This document shows, piece after piece, positions 54,423-64,000 of a stretch of DNA of 64,000 nt (the stretch's first letter is position 1; every line of letters starts with the position of its first letter). The position numbers and the translations under genes were made by a program. The notes below the pieces were generated by a model that was not told where the DNA came from, did no database searches, and was given only the letters and a program-made list of their open reading frames with translations. This stretch comes from Blastobasis lacticolella (taxonomy: Eukaryota; Arthropoda; Insecta; Lepidoptera; Blastobasidae): the NCBI GenBank assembly GCA_905147135.1, contig LR990042.1, positions 16,669,545 to 16,733,544 of the forward strand. The letters run 5' to 3'.

Positions 54423-54595
54423 AATTTAATTAATTCAATTCCATAAGCTTTTAAATTTTGGTAATAAGCAAGTAAGTGTCAATAATATAAAACCTCTTTC
54501 TTGTAGTACTATTTTATGAGACAGAAATAAATCGAAAGTGCCCGTTTTGTAGCGAAAGGGTTTCTAGTAGGTATATAATAGGACGAAACAATAAA

Positions 54596-57500
54596 AAGGC
54601 ATATCGGTACAATGTGTTTATTAAACCGTACATCGACGTCCATAAATCAAACAATTCAGTGTTGTCGGATTCAAAACCTCACAATTTGCTAATAAACCAG
54701 TTTCTCTAGAATGATATGAGTGAAACATTTAAAAGTATTTACAAGGTTAATAATAATTATAACTACGTACATAATAAATTTCTCATTTTCATATTTTCTT
54801 TGTTCAGTACCTTTACTGTCAACAAATTAATTTAGTACTTATGCATCTAAAATTTTGTTGGCCTAATTTTTAACAAATGCGATTTTAGATATTGGAGTTT
54901 AAAATCTTGAAGCGTCGAGCTTCCGGCTGGTATCGAGGACTGGCTGTAGAAAACATACCAGCTTTGCCTTAAGAATAAGGGTATAATTAATCCGAAGACA
55001 TCACTTATAGATAGAATAAATCCCTGAATCCTTGCACCAAAAATCGATAAAGTGCATTTTGCGATTAGAATGTCATGAATAACTCGGTTTTCCGTTTTTC
55101 TGGTATGTAGGAGCAGGTTATTTTGGCTCTGGAGGAAGTAGCAATATTACTTTATGAACCATATAGACTATCGGCGGCCAAATCGGGGAGGTCCCGGTTA
55201 GGCCGCCCTGAGATCGTTATAGACCACCTTAAGATTTCAAATTTTAAGAGCTAAAATTCAGAGAAATGTTGACCTTTCTGTGCTTCCTCATTGCTTTACG
55301 TAAGTTATTTTCATTGTAAAGAAGCAAACCGTCAAAAATGTCAAGCTCGCTGTGCTTACTCTTTTGGGCCACAGTAAACCTCGAGGGCTTAAGTAACCCG
55401 CTCCTAAGGTACCTCTACAGTTACTATTCTGTTCTGGGATATCCCACCACTGGCTGACCGTAACATTTAGTTGGAATTAAGTCGGGAAGCTCTATTTATG
55501 GAACACTTAGACATTATTACTTTTAAATTACTGTAATTATATCTCTCTACAGTAAAAAATATGTTCCTAATCTTAAACAAATAACAATAGGACTATCTAG
55601 GGAGACGTATATCCTTCCTATATACATATTTATGTGGCACGAACTACTATTAAATTTATTATAATAAATAATTTAAGACAATCATGTATTATGCACTTAC
55701 AATCAGAACAAAGTAATCTCTTAGGTCGATATTCGAATAAGCAAATGCATATAATGAAATCAAATAGAGATAAAAAAAAAATTATGCGTAAATAATAGCT
55801 TAGAGGCGAGCATGGCTTAAATGGATCCGTTGAAAATCTAACACAAAATCGTAATTATATTATTCTTATCGATTATTACATTCTAAACACTCAAATGAAT
55901 TATGCTACCCATAACAAATAATTTTTCATAGGTAAAATGGTTTTGCTTGAAATCTTAGTGCATACAATGACTAGTATAGGTTTCAATAATAAGTAGATAG
56001 GTATGCAGTTACATGTATAATTATCAAATATCATTTATGTAGCAATACAATATTTACTAATGAAATATTCGGATCAAAAGAAATTTCATTATGCTATTAT
56101 ATTAATTATATGGTGTTTCATCAAATTATGCTAGAATAAAATTCATTCATCCTAATCATATCATATTTTAATATACGTAAGGCACTCCATTAATTTTGCT
56201 GTTTTGTCCAAAGAGGTTGTAATTGTTCACTGATACACACACATATAGGTTTTTTAATCAATTTGAAGACCGTTGGAAGTATAAGTTAGCGATGCACCAC
56301 CCGCTTTAAGAATAATTAAGTACTCTGTAAACATTGTTTTCATTTTAAATATTATGGAATTATTTTCCAATGCACTCGCATTGTGTGGAATACTTTTGAC
56401 TTTAATTCGCCGTGTGCTCTTGGGCTTGGCTAATTCCAGATTAATAAAAAATGGAGAATACAATTTATCATTTACCGTAACAAATAAATTATCTGTATTT
56501 CATGCTACTGTTCTTTCTAAATATTCTGTTCAAGTTACATCCAAATACTTTGGAATTTAACGTCAATTACGTAAGTATTCCATAATATAAGTACATAGCC
56601 CTCAAAATGTCGCTGAATTTCGAAGACATTATTATGGTTACCAAACAATTGACGGTAAGTTTTGAATATTAACTATCAATTATGAATCTTAACAAAACAG
56701 TAAACAAAGTTCCTACTATAATTAATAAACTTTAGAAACAATGTTTTAACTACAAAAACAATTTTATCACAGACACTAACAAATGAAAAGGGTTTTTGAC
56801 TCACACTTATTATATTATTATTTGGTTTACCGAGGAAGTTTTGATAGAAGACATCAATCGATAATTACTATGTAGGTGTATTATTTGCGATACAGTGAAT
56901 ATTTGAATATCATGACAGGAAATAATTAAACTAATTTGTTCATTTAGATTTAGTGAGTCGCGATTCTAATAAAAATTAAAACCACAACAAACACTTTATT
57001 ATTAACGTTGTTGGACCCCTAATTATATAATTAAAAAGCCATTTTATTCATAAGTAATCTCTTTAAAATTTTTATCAAATTTATCTACCTAAATATACTC
57101 GTACATACATGCCACTTTCGTTTCCTGAAAATTTTCGAATGGTTCTAAATCCGCGCAGCGCCGCCCCGCGGCCGGCGCACGCGCCTCGCCTCACTGCGGC
57201 TCAAAGGAAAACCCAGTTTCTTAGTTGGCATCGCTACTACTAGTCATAGGCAAAATTACATACCTAGCGCATTCAAAACCTACATTACGAGGGTACATTT
57301 GTAGATAATTTTCTTTATTTAGAATGAAGATGCACCTTTATTATACCATCGTGAAGTTTGCCTAATATTTCGTTGAGTTGGTTGCGCCTGGGCCGAGTCT
57401 GCGACTGTTGTATATTTGTCTAAACGTTGGTCCCTATATTTGCTATTGTGTTGTGAGGGCGGGCGCGGGGGCGCGAGACGCGGGGCGCGCGGGCGGCCGG

Positions 57501-57861
57501 GCTGTCCGAATAAAGGCACATTGAGTCATGATCATTTGTTATCCTATGCATCGCAGTACCTATCATTGCAACATCCCCTTCTAACAAAGTTTGTTTTCTT
57601 TTTAAGACTCTTCTAAAACTAGTTAAAGGGAATAACTAATTAAATATTCTATTCATATTAATATAATAAATTATACGCCACGCAACACCACAATTTCAGG
57701 ATACATTCGTACATGCCAGTACATGCAGTATCACAGTCCGGAGTTCGGTCCGCTTCGACTCCGAACTCCATGGCTACTCTTTGGCAACGTGTGGTGGAAC
57801 TAAAATTTCACTAATTAGCTAGAGGCTGACGCCTCGAATTAGGGCTAGGGCGGGGGCAACG
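54596..57861 (-). other. Probable 3' UTR of the - strand gene
   Basis: Downstream of the TAA at 57864-57862 on the - strand there is 3.2 kb of AT-rich sequence without recognisable repeats. It ends near a - strand AATAAA (54622-54617). Two GC-rich patches (about 57150-57210 and 57440-57510) lie in it. UTR status is inferred from position and composition only. Confidence 0.4.
54617..54622 (-). terminator. Candidate polyadenylation signal of the - strand gene
   Basis: AATAAA on the - strand, about 3.2 kb after the stop codon. Several other AT-rich hexamers exist in between, so the real site may be closer. Confidence 0.3.
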
Positions 57862-58239
57862 TTAATAGTTGTCCTCGCACTTGATGGGTCGCGGCGTCTG
57901 GGGCGCCTGCGCCGGCGCGGGCCAGGAGGCTTCGGGCGCGTCCCAGTCGGGGAACGCGTCGAAGGCGCTGTCCGGGGGCTCATCGAGGGTCGGCTGCTCT
58001 CGTATGAAGGCCTCGGCGAACTTGCCGATCTCCGTGGATCCGAAGGCCTGCTGGAACGCCGGGAGGGGGACCACGGGCGGGCGCGGCGGTGTTGGCGGCG
58101 GGCGCGGGCGGGGCTCCTCCCGCCTCACGGGCTCCGCGCGCGACCCCGCGCCCCTTTCTGTAGCTGGTTCCTCGTAAACTGGATACGGCGTCGACCGTCC
58201 CTCGAGGCTCACTTGGCTCTGGTTGTGAACGTGGGGGCC
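57862..58239 (-). CDS. Unidentified - strand gene, last coding exon
   Basis: 125 codons and TAA, opening with GPHVHNQSQVSLEGRSTPYP after acceptor attccag (read from 58239 down). A Pro/Arg-rich middle is followed by VPLPAFQQAFGSTEIGKFAE and AFIREQPTLDEPPDSAFDAF. The end is PDWDAPEASWPAPAQAPQ and IKCEDNY. The acidic-aromatic end (DSAFDAFPDWD) resembles a transactivation segment, so a transcription factor is possible. I do not recognise the family. Phase 0 with the preceding exon. Strong GC bias like the sif exons. Confidence 0.75.
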   Translation of the reverse strand, partial: GPHVHNQSQVSLEGRSTPYPVYEEPATERGAGSRAEPVRREEPRPRPPPTPPRPPVVPLPAFQQAFGSTEIGKFAEAFIREQPTLDEPPDSAFDAFPDWDAPEASWPAPAQAPQTPRPIKCEDNY

Positions 58240-58720
58240 CTGGAATCACGCGATGTAGTCATCAAAATTTGTTTGGTAACACTCAGTAAGTAATTAAATG
58301 TAAGGTCCCCGCCATAGAGCACGGAAACGAAGCGCAGGCTGCGACCGTCTCCATATTATAGTAGCTAACTTTCTTAAGGCTGGTCATAACTCAACTTCCT
58401 GATTTTCCTCTACAATACTATAGGGTTATGCTACAATTTCCTCGCATATCGCATATAAATCTGCCGGCATCGACTCGGCATTTGTCTCATGGCAGCGTGC
58501 TTGCGAGCCCGATAAGCAATATGCCCAGAGTCCGGAAACTAGATGGATGACCGTTTCTTACCTACTTCGGGCCGGCAAACTTTAAGCACCACAACAAAAG
58601 CGATCTTGGCCAAGGTCTTCCGCTAGGGACCCTGACACTGGCTGACCAGTCTCGCGAGCCAACTGAGTATCCCGTAAGGGTATCTTATTATTTTCAGTAA
58701 GTCGACTGGAATCATCGTAC
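58240..58720. other. Intron of the - strand gene (481 nt)
   Basis: On the - strand it runs from gtacga after 58721 to attccag before 58239. Nothing further seen. Confidence 0.65.
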
Positions 58721-58834
58721 CTTCGCGGCCCGGTAATCGAGCGGGTAGCGCCCATGCTCCCTTGCGCACGCGCCGCGTCCTTGCCACGCCGCGCCGATGC
58801 CGCTCGCGCCGTTCCACCCGCCGTTGATGCCCAT
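58721..58834 (-). CDS. Unidentified - strand gene, penultimate exon
   Basis: 38 codons, phase 0 at both ends, MGINGGWNGASGIGAAWQGR, GACAREHGRYPLDYRAAK. The acceptor caattgcag and donor gtacga on the - strand are both good. Gly/Ala/Trp-rich low-complexity sequence. The ATG is not a start, since the frame enters from the previous exon. Confidence 0.75.
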
Positions 58835-58925
58835 CTGCAATTGGTGAAGAAGAGAGATAGGTTATAACTTCATTATTATCATAAAAAGAGTTGGACTTTT
58901 GTCTTGTTGATGGTACAAATTAGAT

Positions 58926-59060
58926 TAGATTTTTTTATGCCACGGGTAGGCGAACAGGCACGCAGGCCACCTGATAGAAAATGGCTGCCGCTGCCTTTAG
59001 AGATTAGCAACACCAAGGCCGCTGGGGTATCGCCAATATCTTTCCCACCTCTATAAGACT
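58926..59060 (-). repeat. Dispersed repeat family D, copy 2
   Basis: Aligned as reverse complement with 54297-54422 over about 130 bp. Confidence 0.75.
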
Positions 59061-59212
59061 TTGCTCAGGAAGCAAAAAGGCAAATGCCCTCCACTACCAT
59101 AGCCACGGTTCCCCAAATTCCCATCTAATGAAGCACTGGAAACCTTAATCACCGGCAGGGACACAATGCTAGTTAAAGTACAATACCGGATAAATTATAG
59201 CCTATGTATTAT

Positions 59213-59333
59213 TCTGGGTATACCTGAGCTATATTACTGTCAAATTTCATCAAAATCCATTTAGTAGTTTTCGCGTAAAGGAGTATAAAACAAACCTCCT
59301 TACAAACTTTCGTATTTATATTAGTAGGATTTT
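59213..59333 (-). repeat. Dispersed lepidopteran-type repeat, reverse copy
   Basis: On the - strand: ctaatataaatacgaaagtt, then tttgttttatactcctttac, then gattttgatgaaatttgac. Matches 45583 onward. Confidence 0.7.
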
Positions 59334-59405
59334 AGGAAAAACCTTCAAGAGTCGCAACCTTGTACTAATCAGTATTTGTATACAAATGTTGGATTAGATA
59401 CCTAC

Positions 59406-59477
59406 CTGGTAGTGAGACCACATTTGTGGTTCGCAGTAAGCTGGGCCGCGGCCGTTCATGCCGCATTCCAGAGGAGG
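59406..59477 (-). CDS. Unidentified - strand gene, antepenultimate exon
   Basis: 24 codons, phase 0 at both ends, PPLECGMNGRGPAYCEPQMW then SHYQ. Acceptor ctatttttttcag and donor gtaggta on the - strand are both strong. Joins exon 58834-58721 in frame. Earlier exons must lie to the right, beyond the LINE insertion or the window. Confidence 0.72.
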
Positions 59478-59511
59478 CTGAAAAAAATAGTTTATCATTT
59501 AGTAATTTGTA

Positions 59512-62045
59512 GTGAATATCGTGAACAGGCGCCTTAGTGGCTACATAAAAGCCATTGATTCCATTTCAGATCGAGTTCTTTGCCTTACACTGCAACTATC
59601 GAAGACGGCACCACTAAAGGTGGTTCAGGTATATGTACCTGCTAGCACCGCACCAGACACAACGCAAATGTATGAGGAAATCGGTTCATTCCTGCGAGAT
59701 ATTAAAACTACATACACGATCGTCACCGGCGACTTTAATGCAAAAATTTGTAATAAATTTGACGACTCCGAAACAAGGATGGGAGATTTTGGTTGCGGAA
59801 TCCTTCTGACCAACTTCCTGGAGAAAGAAAAGTTGTATCATATGAGCTCACTCTTTCAAAAACGTCCTGAACGGAAATGGACGTGGTTATCACCAGGAGC
59901 TAAGCACAAAAACGAAATAGATTATTTGTTATGTAGCCATAAGTGCATAGTAAAAGATGTAACCGTACTCAATAGTTTCTATACGGGGAGTGACCATCGT
60001 CTCATTCGAACATCAATCCGAATAAACAGTAAACTGGAACGGTATGTTATGATTAACCAGAAAAGACCAAAATAAACAGCGAGTTCTTACGAGCCAACAG
60101 TGAATGTTATCAGCAAAGGGTGCAGAATAAATTAAAACACTTCGACTTTATTACCTCCAACATAGATCAGTCACTTGAACACCTAAGCAAATCACTTAAC
60201 GAGGTAGCAGTACAATTAGTATCAAATGGTAAAGCTCGAGCTCAGAAAATACAGAGCAAAACGAGAGAGCTGTTGCAAGAAAGGAGAAAGAAAAAAGAAT
60301 AAAAGAAAGAAATAAACAAAGGCGAAAACCATACAGACTATTTCAAAAATATCTGCAAAGAGGCGCGTCAGAGTTTAGAAGCGAATATTAATGCATACCG
60401 TGAAAGAAGTTACAGATACCATCGAGAAATATAAGGGTCCGAAAATATTTAAAAGAATTATATCTTGCTTATATCATCAGGCACACAACAAATTACAAAA
60501 CTCTGGGATAATAAAAATAAGACTTTGGTTACACAGCAAAACCGGCTGCTAAAATTTGTGGAGGATATTACGGAGAGCTTTACAAATCCAGAAATCCCAA
60601 GCCAAGTTATGTTGTGAATCGTGGGATAACGAATGTTGGTTCCGAAGATGTGCTGGAAATAACAAACGAAGAAATCAAAGATTCGGTCATATGTTTTCTC
60701 AATGATATCTTCAATAAATGCCTAGAAGAAAGTCGCGTACCTACAAAATGGGAATGTGCTACAGTTGTCCTCTTATTTAACAAGGGGAACAAGGGTGATC
60801 TTAGCAACTACCGACCAATTAGTTCTCTTCACTAAAGTTATCAGCTTACGGCTGACCAATAAGCTTGACTTTTACCAGCCCATAGAGCAAGCCGGATTTA
60901 GAAGTCGAATGAGTACAATGGACCATATCCTCTCTCTGCGAGTCGTTATCGAGAAGGCCACAGAATACCAGATCCCATTATGGTTGAGTTTCATGGACTA
61001 TAAGAAGGCATTCGATAGTATAGAATCCTGGGCAGTCTACGATTCTCTGCAAAACGCTCGTATTGACCATCGATATACGAACTTAGTAGAAAACATTTAT
61101 AAAAATGCCAGTATGAAAGTCAACCTACCACCAGAGACACAGTCCATTAAAATAGAGAGAGGTGTCAGACAGGGAGATACTATCTCTCCAAAACTGTTCA
61201 CCCTAGTACTGGAGGACATTTTCAAGACTCTGAATAGGGACCAATATGGACTACGTACCGAAGGCAGGAATCTTCATAACTTGCGATTCACGGACGACAT
61301 TGGCCTGTTTTCTGAAACCCCGGAAGAGCTGGTAATCATGATGCGAGAACTTAATCATGCCTCTCGATTATGCGGATTAGAGATGAATCTAAATAATACC
61401 AAGATCATGACCAATTGCCCCGATACCGCCTTTAATATCAAAGTGGATGATATCGTCATTGAAAGGGTACATTAATATGTATAACTCGGTCAAGAGGTGG
61501 TAATGGGGAAGGAAAATCAGGCGAACGAAATTTACAGGCGCATAATACTAGCATGGGCAGCCTATGCCAAGATAGATTATGTGTTCAGAATGAAGTTAAC
61601 ATCAGAACAAAAAGCTCGCATACATGATCAGTGCATTCTGCCGGTTCTCACTTATGGAGCTGAGACGGGGGTTTTTACGAAGGAGATCCTTAACAAACTC
61701 AGAATCGCTCAAAGAGCAATAAAGAAAAAGATAGTAGGTGTAACGCTCAGTGACCGCAAAAGAAATGACTGGCTAAGAGTACAAAGTGAAGTGAGCGATG
61801 TTATCAAACATATATCGAAGCTGAAGTGGCAATGGGCTGGCCATGTCGCCAGAAAGCGGGGTTCATGGTGCAAATCGCTGGTGGAGTGGAGACCGTGGGC
61901 TAAAAAACGTCCACAGGGAAGACCTCAGATGCGCTGGTACAACAGCTGGAATGGAATGGTTGAAAACAGCACAAGACCGACAACGATGGAATCTATTGAA
62001 GGTGGCCTACACCCTAGAGGTTGAAAACGGCTGAAAAGAATGAAG
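59512..62045 (+). mobile_element. RTE-like non-LTR retrotransposon, 5'-truncated and frameshifted
   Basis: Sits in an intron of the - strand gene. The first frame (59512-60075) is the end of an apurinic-type endonuclease with TGDFNAK and the catalytic SDHR motif. The reverse transcriptase follows in broken frames (60614-60835, 60756-61475). Motifs visible are FMDYKKAFDSIE, GVRQGDTISPKLF, and RFTDDIGLFS, where the catalytic block is F-T-D-D instead of the usual F-A-D-D. The last frame (61497-62024) has the C-terminal tail LTYGAET, WAGHVARK and RPQGRPQMRW. Frame breaks fall near 60075-60120, 60302-60614, 60800 and 61475, so it is inactive. The 5' part of the endonuclease is missing. Confidence 0.85.
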
Positions 62046-62075
62046 AAGAAAGAAGTGAATATTGAACTGATAAGA

Positions 62076-62290
62076 GCGTCGGTGGCCGAGTGGTTACAGT
62101 ATCCGACTCGTAAACGAGAGGTACCAGGTTCGAAACCTACTGCGGCCATGTACCAATGACTTTTCTGAGTTATGTACATTAGTTGAATGATAACTGATGC
62201 TCTTACGGCGAAGGAAATCATCGTGATTAAACCTGCACATTCAGGCGATCTGATCCATGATCCAATCTGATAAGATGATGACGATTGCTA
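62076..62290 (+). mobile_element. tRNA-derived SINE/LINE tail
   Basis: A tRNA-like head with A box tggccgagtggtt (62083-62095) and B box ggttcgaaacc (62128-62139), then a tail shared with 4929-5046. It directly follows the LINE C-terminus. Arm pairing is poor, so it is not a functional tRNA gene. Confidence 0.75.
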
Positions 62291-62599
62291 ATATTACCCA
62301 TCGAATACTCGGTATATTAAGCTGTATGGGATGAACTTTTTAATAATATGTAGGTAATTCGTTCAAACCTTCATATTGTTTCGTTAAAGTTTTGAACTAT
62401 AAGTCTTTTCAGACATTTTGCGAATTCATAAAGTAGGTACTTATGAATATATTGTTACGCATTTTCGAAATTTGTAATAGTAGCACACCTATACAAAAAA
62501 AATCCCGCCCGCATCTTTCAGTAGTCGATCCGCGGATCCCTCTAGGAGTAACACGCCTACCGCTCTGAGAATCCGTTGTGCGCATAAAAACGTTGTAAA

Positions 62600-62840
62600 A
62601 ATGCAAAATCCGCGTGACCTTTCCATTACTGTGGCGAATATAAAACCGTGGGACTATCTCGCGCGCGGGCTGTCGGGGTATCGACATGTTTATAATACGT
62701 AGGTAGGTGCCTCGTATATCCACGGTTATCGATTTGAGGGCTGTAAGTGAGAAGCCTGCACGCGGCGTCGCGCCAGGGCTGGCGAGGGGAAACCACTTGA
62801 AAGGGCTCCGACGCTGCATTACACTCACTCACTCACTCAC
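62600..62840 (-). other. GC-rich block with open frames, unassigned
   Basis: Contrasts with its AT-rich surroundings. Two overlapping - strand frames cover it (MSVMQRRSPFKWFPLASPGA and WRDAACRLLTYSPQIDNRGY). It ends in a short CTCA tandem run (62821-62840). A repeat or a promoter-type island is equally possible. Confidence 0.35.
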
Positions 62841-63021
62841 TATAGCTGGATGTCTAGGGGCGACTCTTTAGGCCCGTTGTTCGTAAATGATGTTACGAAT
62901 TATTAACGATTTTGTCGCATTACTGTAGGTGGATTATATTGAAAAATATTATGTTTTTCGTGCTGAAAAGTACAATTGGCTGTGGTATATTCATTTTGAA
63001 TGGCCTGGCTGGTATAATTTA

Positions 63022-63165
63022 TTACATACATACATACATAAGGTCACACCCTTTTCCCGTAGTGGTAGACAGAAACTACATCGTTGCACTTGCTGCGGTC
63101 CTGAGAGATCTCTTTCGCTTCTTGCACATTCATAAACCCATTCATACATGTATGTTGGTTTAAGG
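63022..63165 (+). repeat. Dispersed repeat family C, probable copy 3
   Basis: Opens with a tacatacatacata run and has caca-, cagaaactac- and ttgcacattcataaac-like blocks of the same family. More diverged than the other two copies. Confidence 0.5.
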
Positions 63166-64000
63166 TGCTCTTGACCTGGACTTTCTTTAAAATGTCATCG
63201 ATGGTGCGTACGTCTCGGTCTTCCCCTTCCGACCATCTCATTCACTCCTGCCATAATATGTCTTTATCGTTAAACTCTTTTATTTGATCCTCTCTACGTG
63301 GCCAAACTAGCTAAGCATACGTACAACGGGTAGTACACCCGATTTCACTAAACTCGAATAAAGCATTACCTACCTAGAAACTCTTATCTTTAGGTATCGC
63401 CTTAACCAATTGGTACATTTCACAAACCTCTACCTCTAGATGAAATTTATCTATGGATTCGCGTTGTAATGTAAAATACTAACTGCAGAGTACCACATGC
63501 TCTATAACCCAATTTCTTTGCCACAACCTAATAACGGTGACAAAGATATTGGACACCACTTTCCTTGACCGGTGACGTCGTCGCTGTTGTTGACAACAAA
63601 ACGGCGACACTTAGTTCCAGTTTTGGCCATCGGGTCAGATAAGTTTGCTGGAAACAGATCTCAACTGTAATTTTAGCCGATACCTAGGACTAGAGACTAA
63701 GCCATACTAAGCACCGCCCAATCTACATCCTAACTTTAAGCGTTACCTAACGGCGATAGTTATTTTCTAGCGGTTGGTGAAAGGTATTTTCGTCTAAAGC
63801 AATTCCTAAGTATTTGGGCATCAGATTTAGACGATTCCTATGTTTTGTGAAAAAGGGCATAGTCAGAAGGTGTCCAAAAAGACTCTTCTAGCTGTTCTTA
63901 GAATAGTGCTTGTTCCAACAATAACGAATGGAAGCGAAAGTTGGCATGAAAATAGAATAAACATAGTAGAAAGAGCATCAATGGAAGATAAATTACGGAA

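Larger units (their letters stand above)
52481..54595. other. Intergenic region between convergent genes
   Basis: Holds a SINE (52633-52813), a family C repeat (53150-53234), a hairpin (54213-54275) and a family D repeat (54297-54422). No gene seen. Confidence 0.65.
58835..59405. other. Intron of the - strand gene with two repeats
   Basis: 571 nt from gtaggta (- strand, just below 59406) to caattgcag (before 58834). It contains the family D repeat (58926-59060) and a copy of the ATTATAAATGCGAAAG-type repeat (59213-59333). Confidence 0.7.
59478..64000. other. Right-end intron of the - strand gene
   Basis: Apart from the LINE (59512-62045), its tail (to 62290), the GC-rich block (62600-62840) and a family C repeat, I see no coding exon up to the window end. 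Confidence 0.6.

Noticed and set aside
62078..62151. Possible tRNA gene
   Set aside because: A and B boxes are present, but acceptor and anticodon arms do not pair. It is the head of a repeat.

Overview
The window looks like a ditrysian lepidopteran (moth or butterfly) nuclear genome. It is AT-rich, with short GC-rich coding exons separated by long introns and canonical GT-AG splice sites. The repeats are of types I know from Lepidoptera: tRNA-derived SINEs, RTE-like LINE fragments, and short dispersed repeats such as the TACATACAT / TATGTATG family. The species cannot be named from this window.

Positions 1 to 49862 on the + strand hold most of one large neural gene, the insect TIAM-family Rac exchange factor still life (sif). 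I placed 24 exons by hand from reading frame and splice consensus. They join in one open frame of 4500 nt (1499 residues plus TAG) with every intron phase matching. The order is: N-terminal region (exon 1, cut by the window start), PH-CC-Ex module (exons 2-6), Ras-binding domain (exon 7), PDZ domain (exons 8-9), linker (10-11), DH/RhoGEF domain (12-16), C-terminal PH (17-18), and a low-complexity tail (19-24). Exon 23 can either be spliced to exon 24 or read on into a Ser/Arg/Pro-rich tail that stops at 47381. The frame stays coding-like for 59 more codons after that stop. Three decayed tandem copies of exon 10 follow the real exon 10.

From about 49.9 to 52.5 kb I see a probable long sif 3' UTR. 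A second gene lies on the - strand from about 54.6 kb to the right end. Its last three coding exons are at 59477-59406, 58834-58721 and 58239-57862, and a probable 3 kb 3' UTR runs to an AATAAA near 54617. The product was not recognised. The two genes are convergent.

The introns and the intergenic gap are full of mobile-element debris. The main piece is a frameshifted RTE-like LINE (59.5-62.0 kb) followed by a tRNA-derived tail, inside an intron of the - strand gene. There are also several LINE 3' tails, two related SINE copies, two MITE-like inverted-repeat elements, a perfect 46-bp palindrome, and several dispersed families present in two or three copies. No prokaryotic features, CRISPR arrays, rRNA genes or convincing tRNA genes were found.
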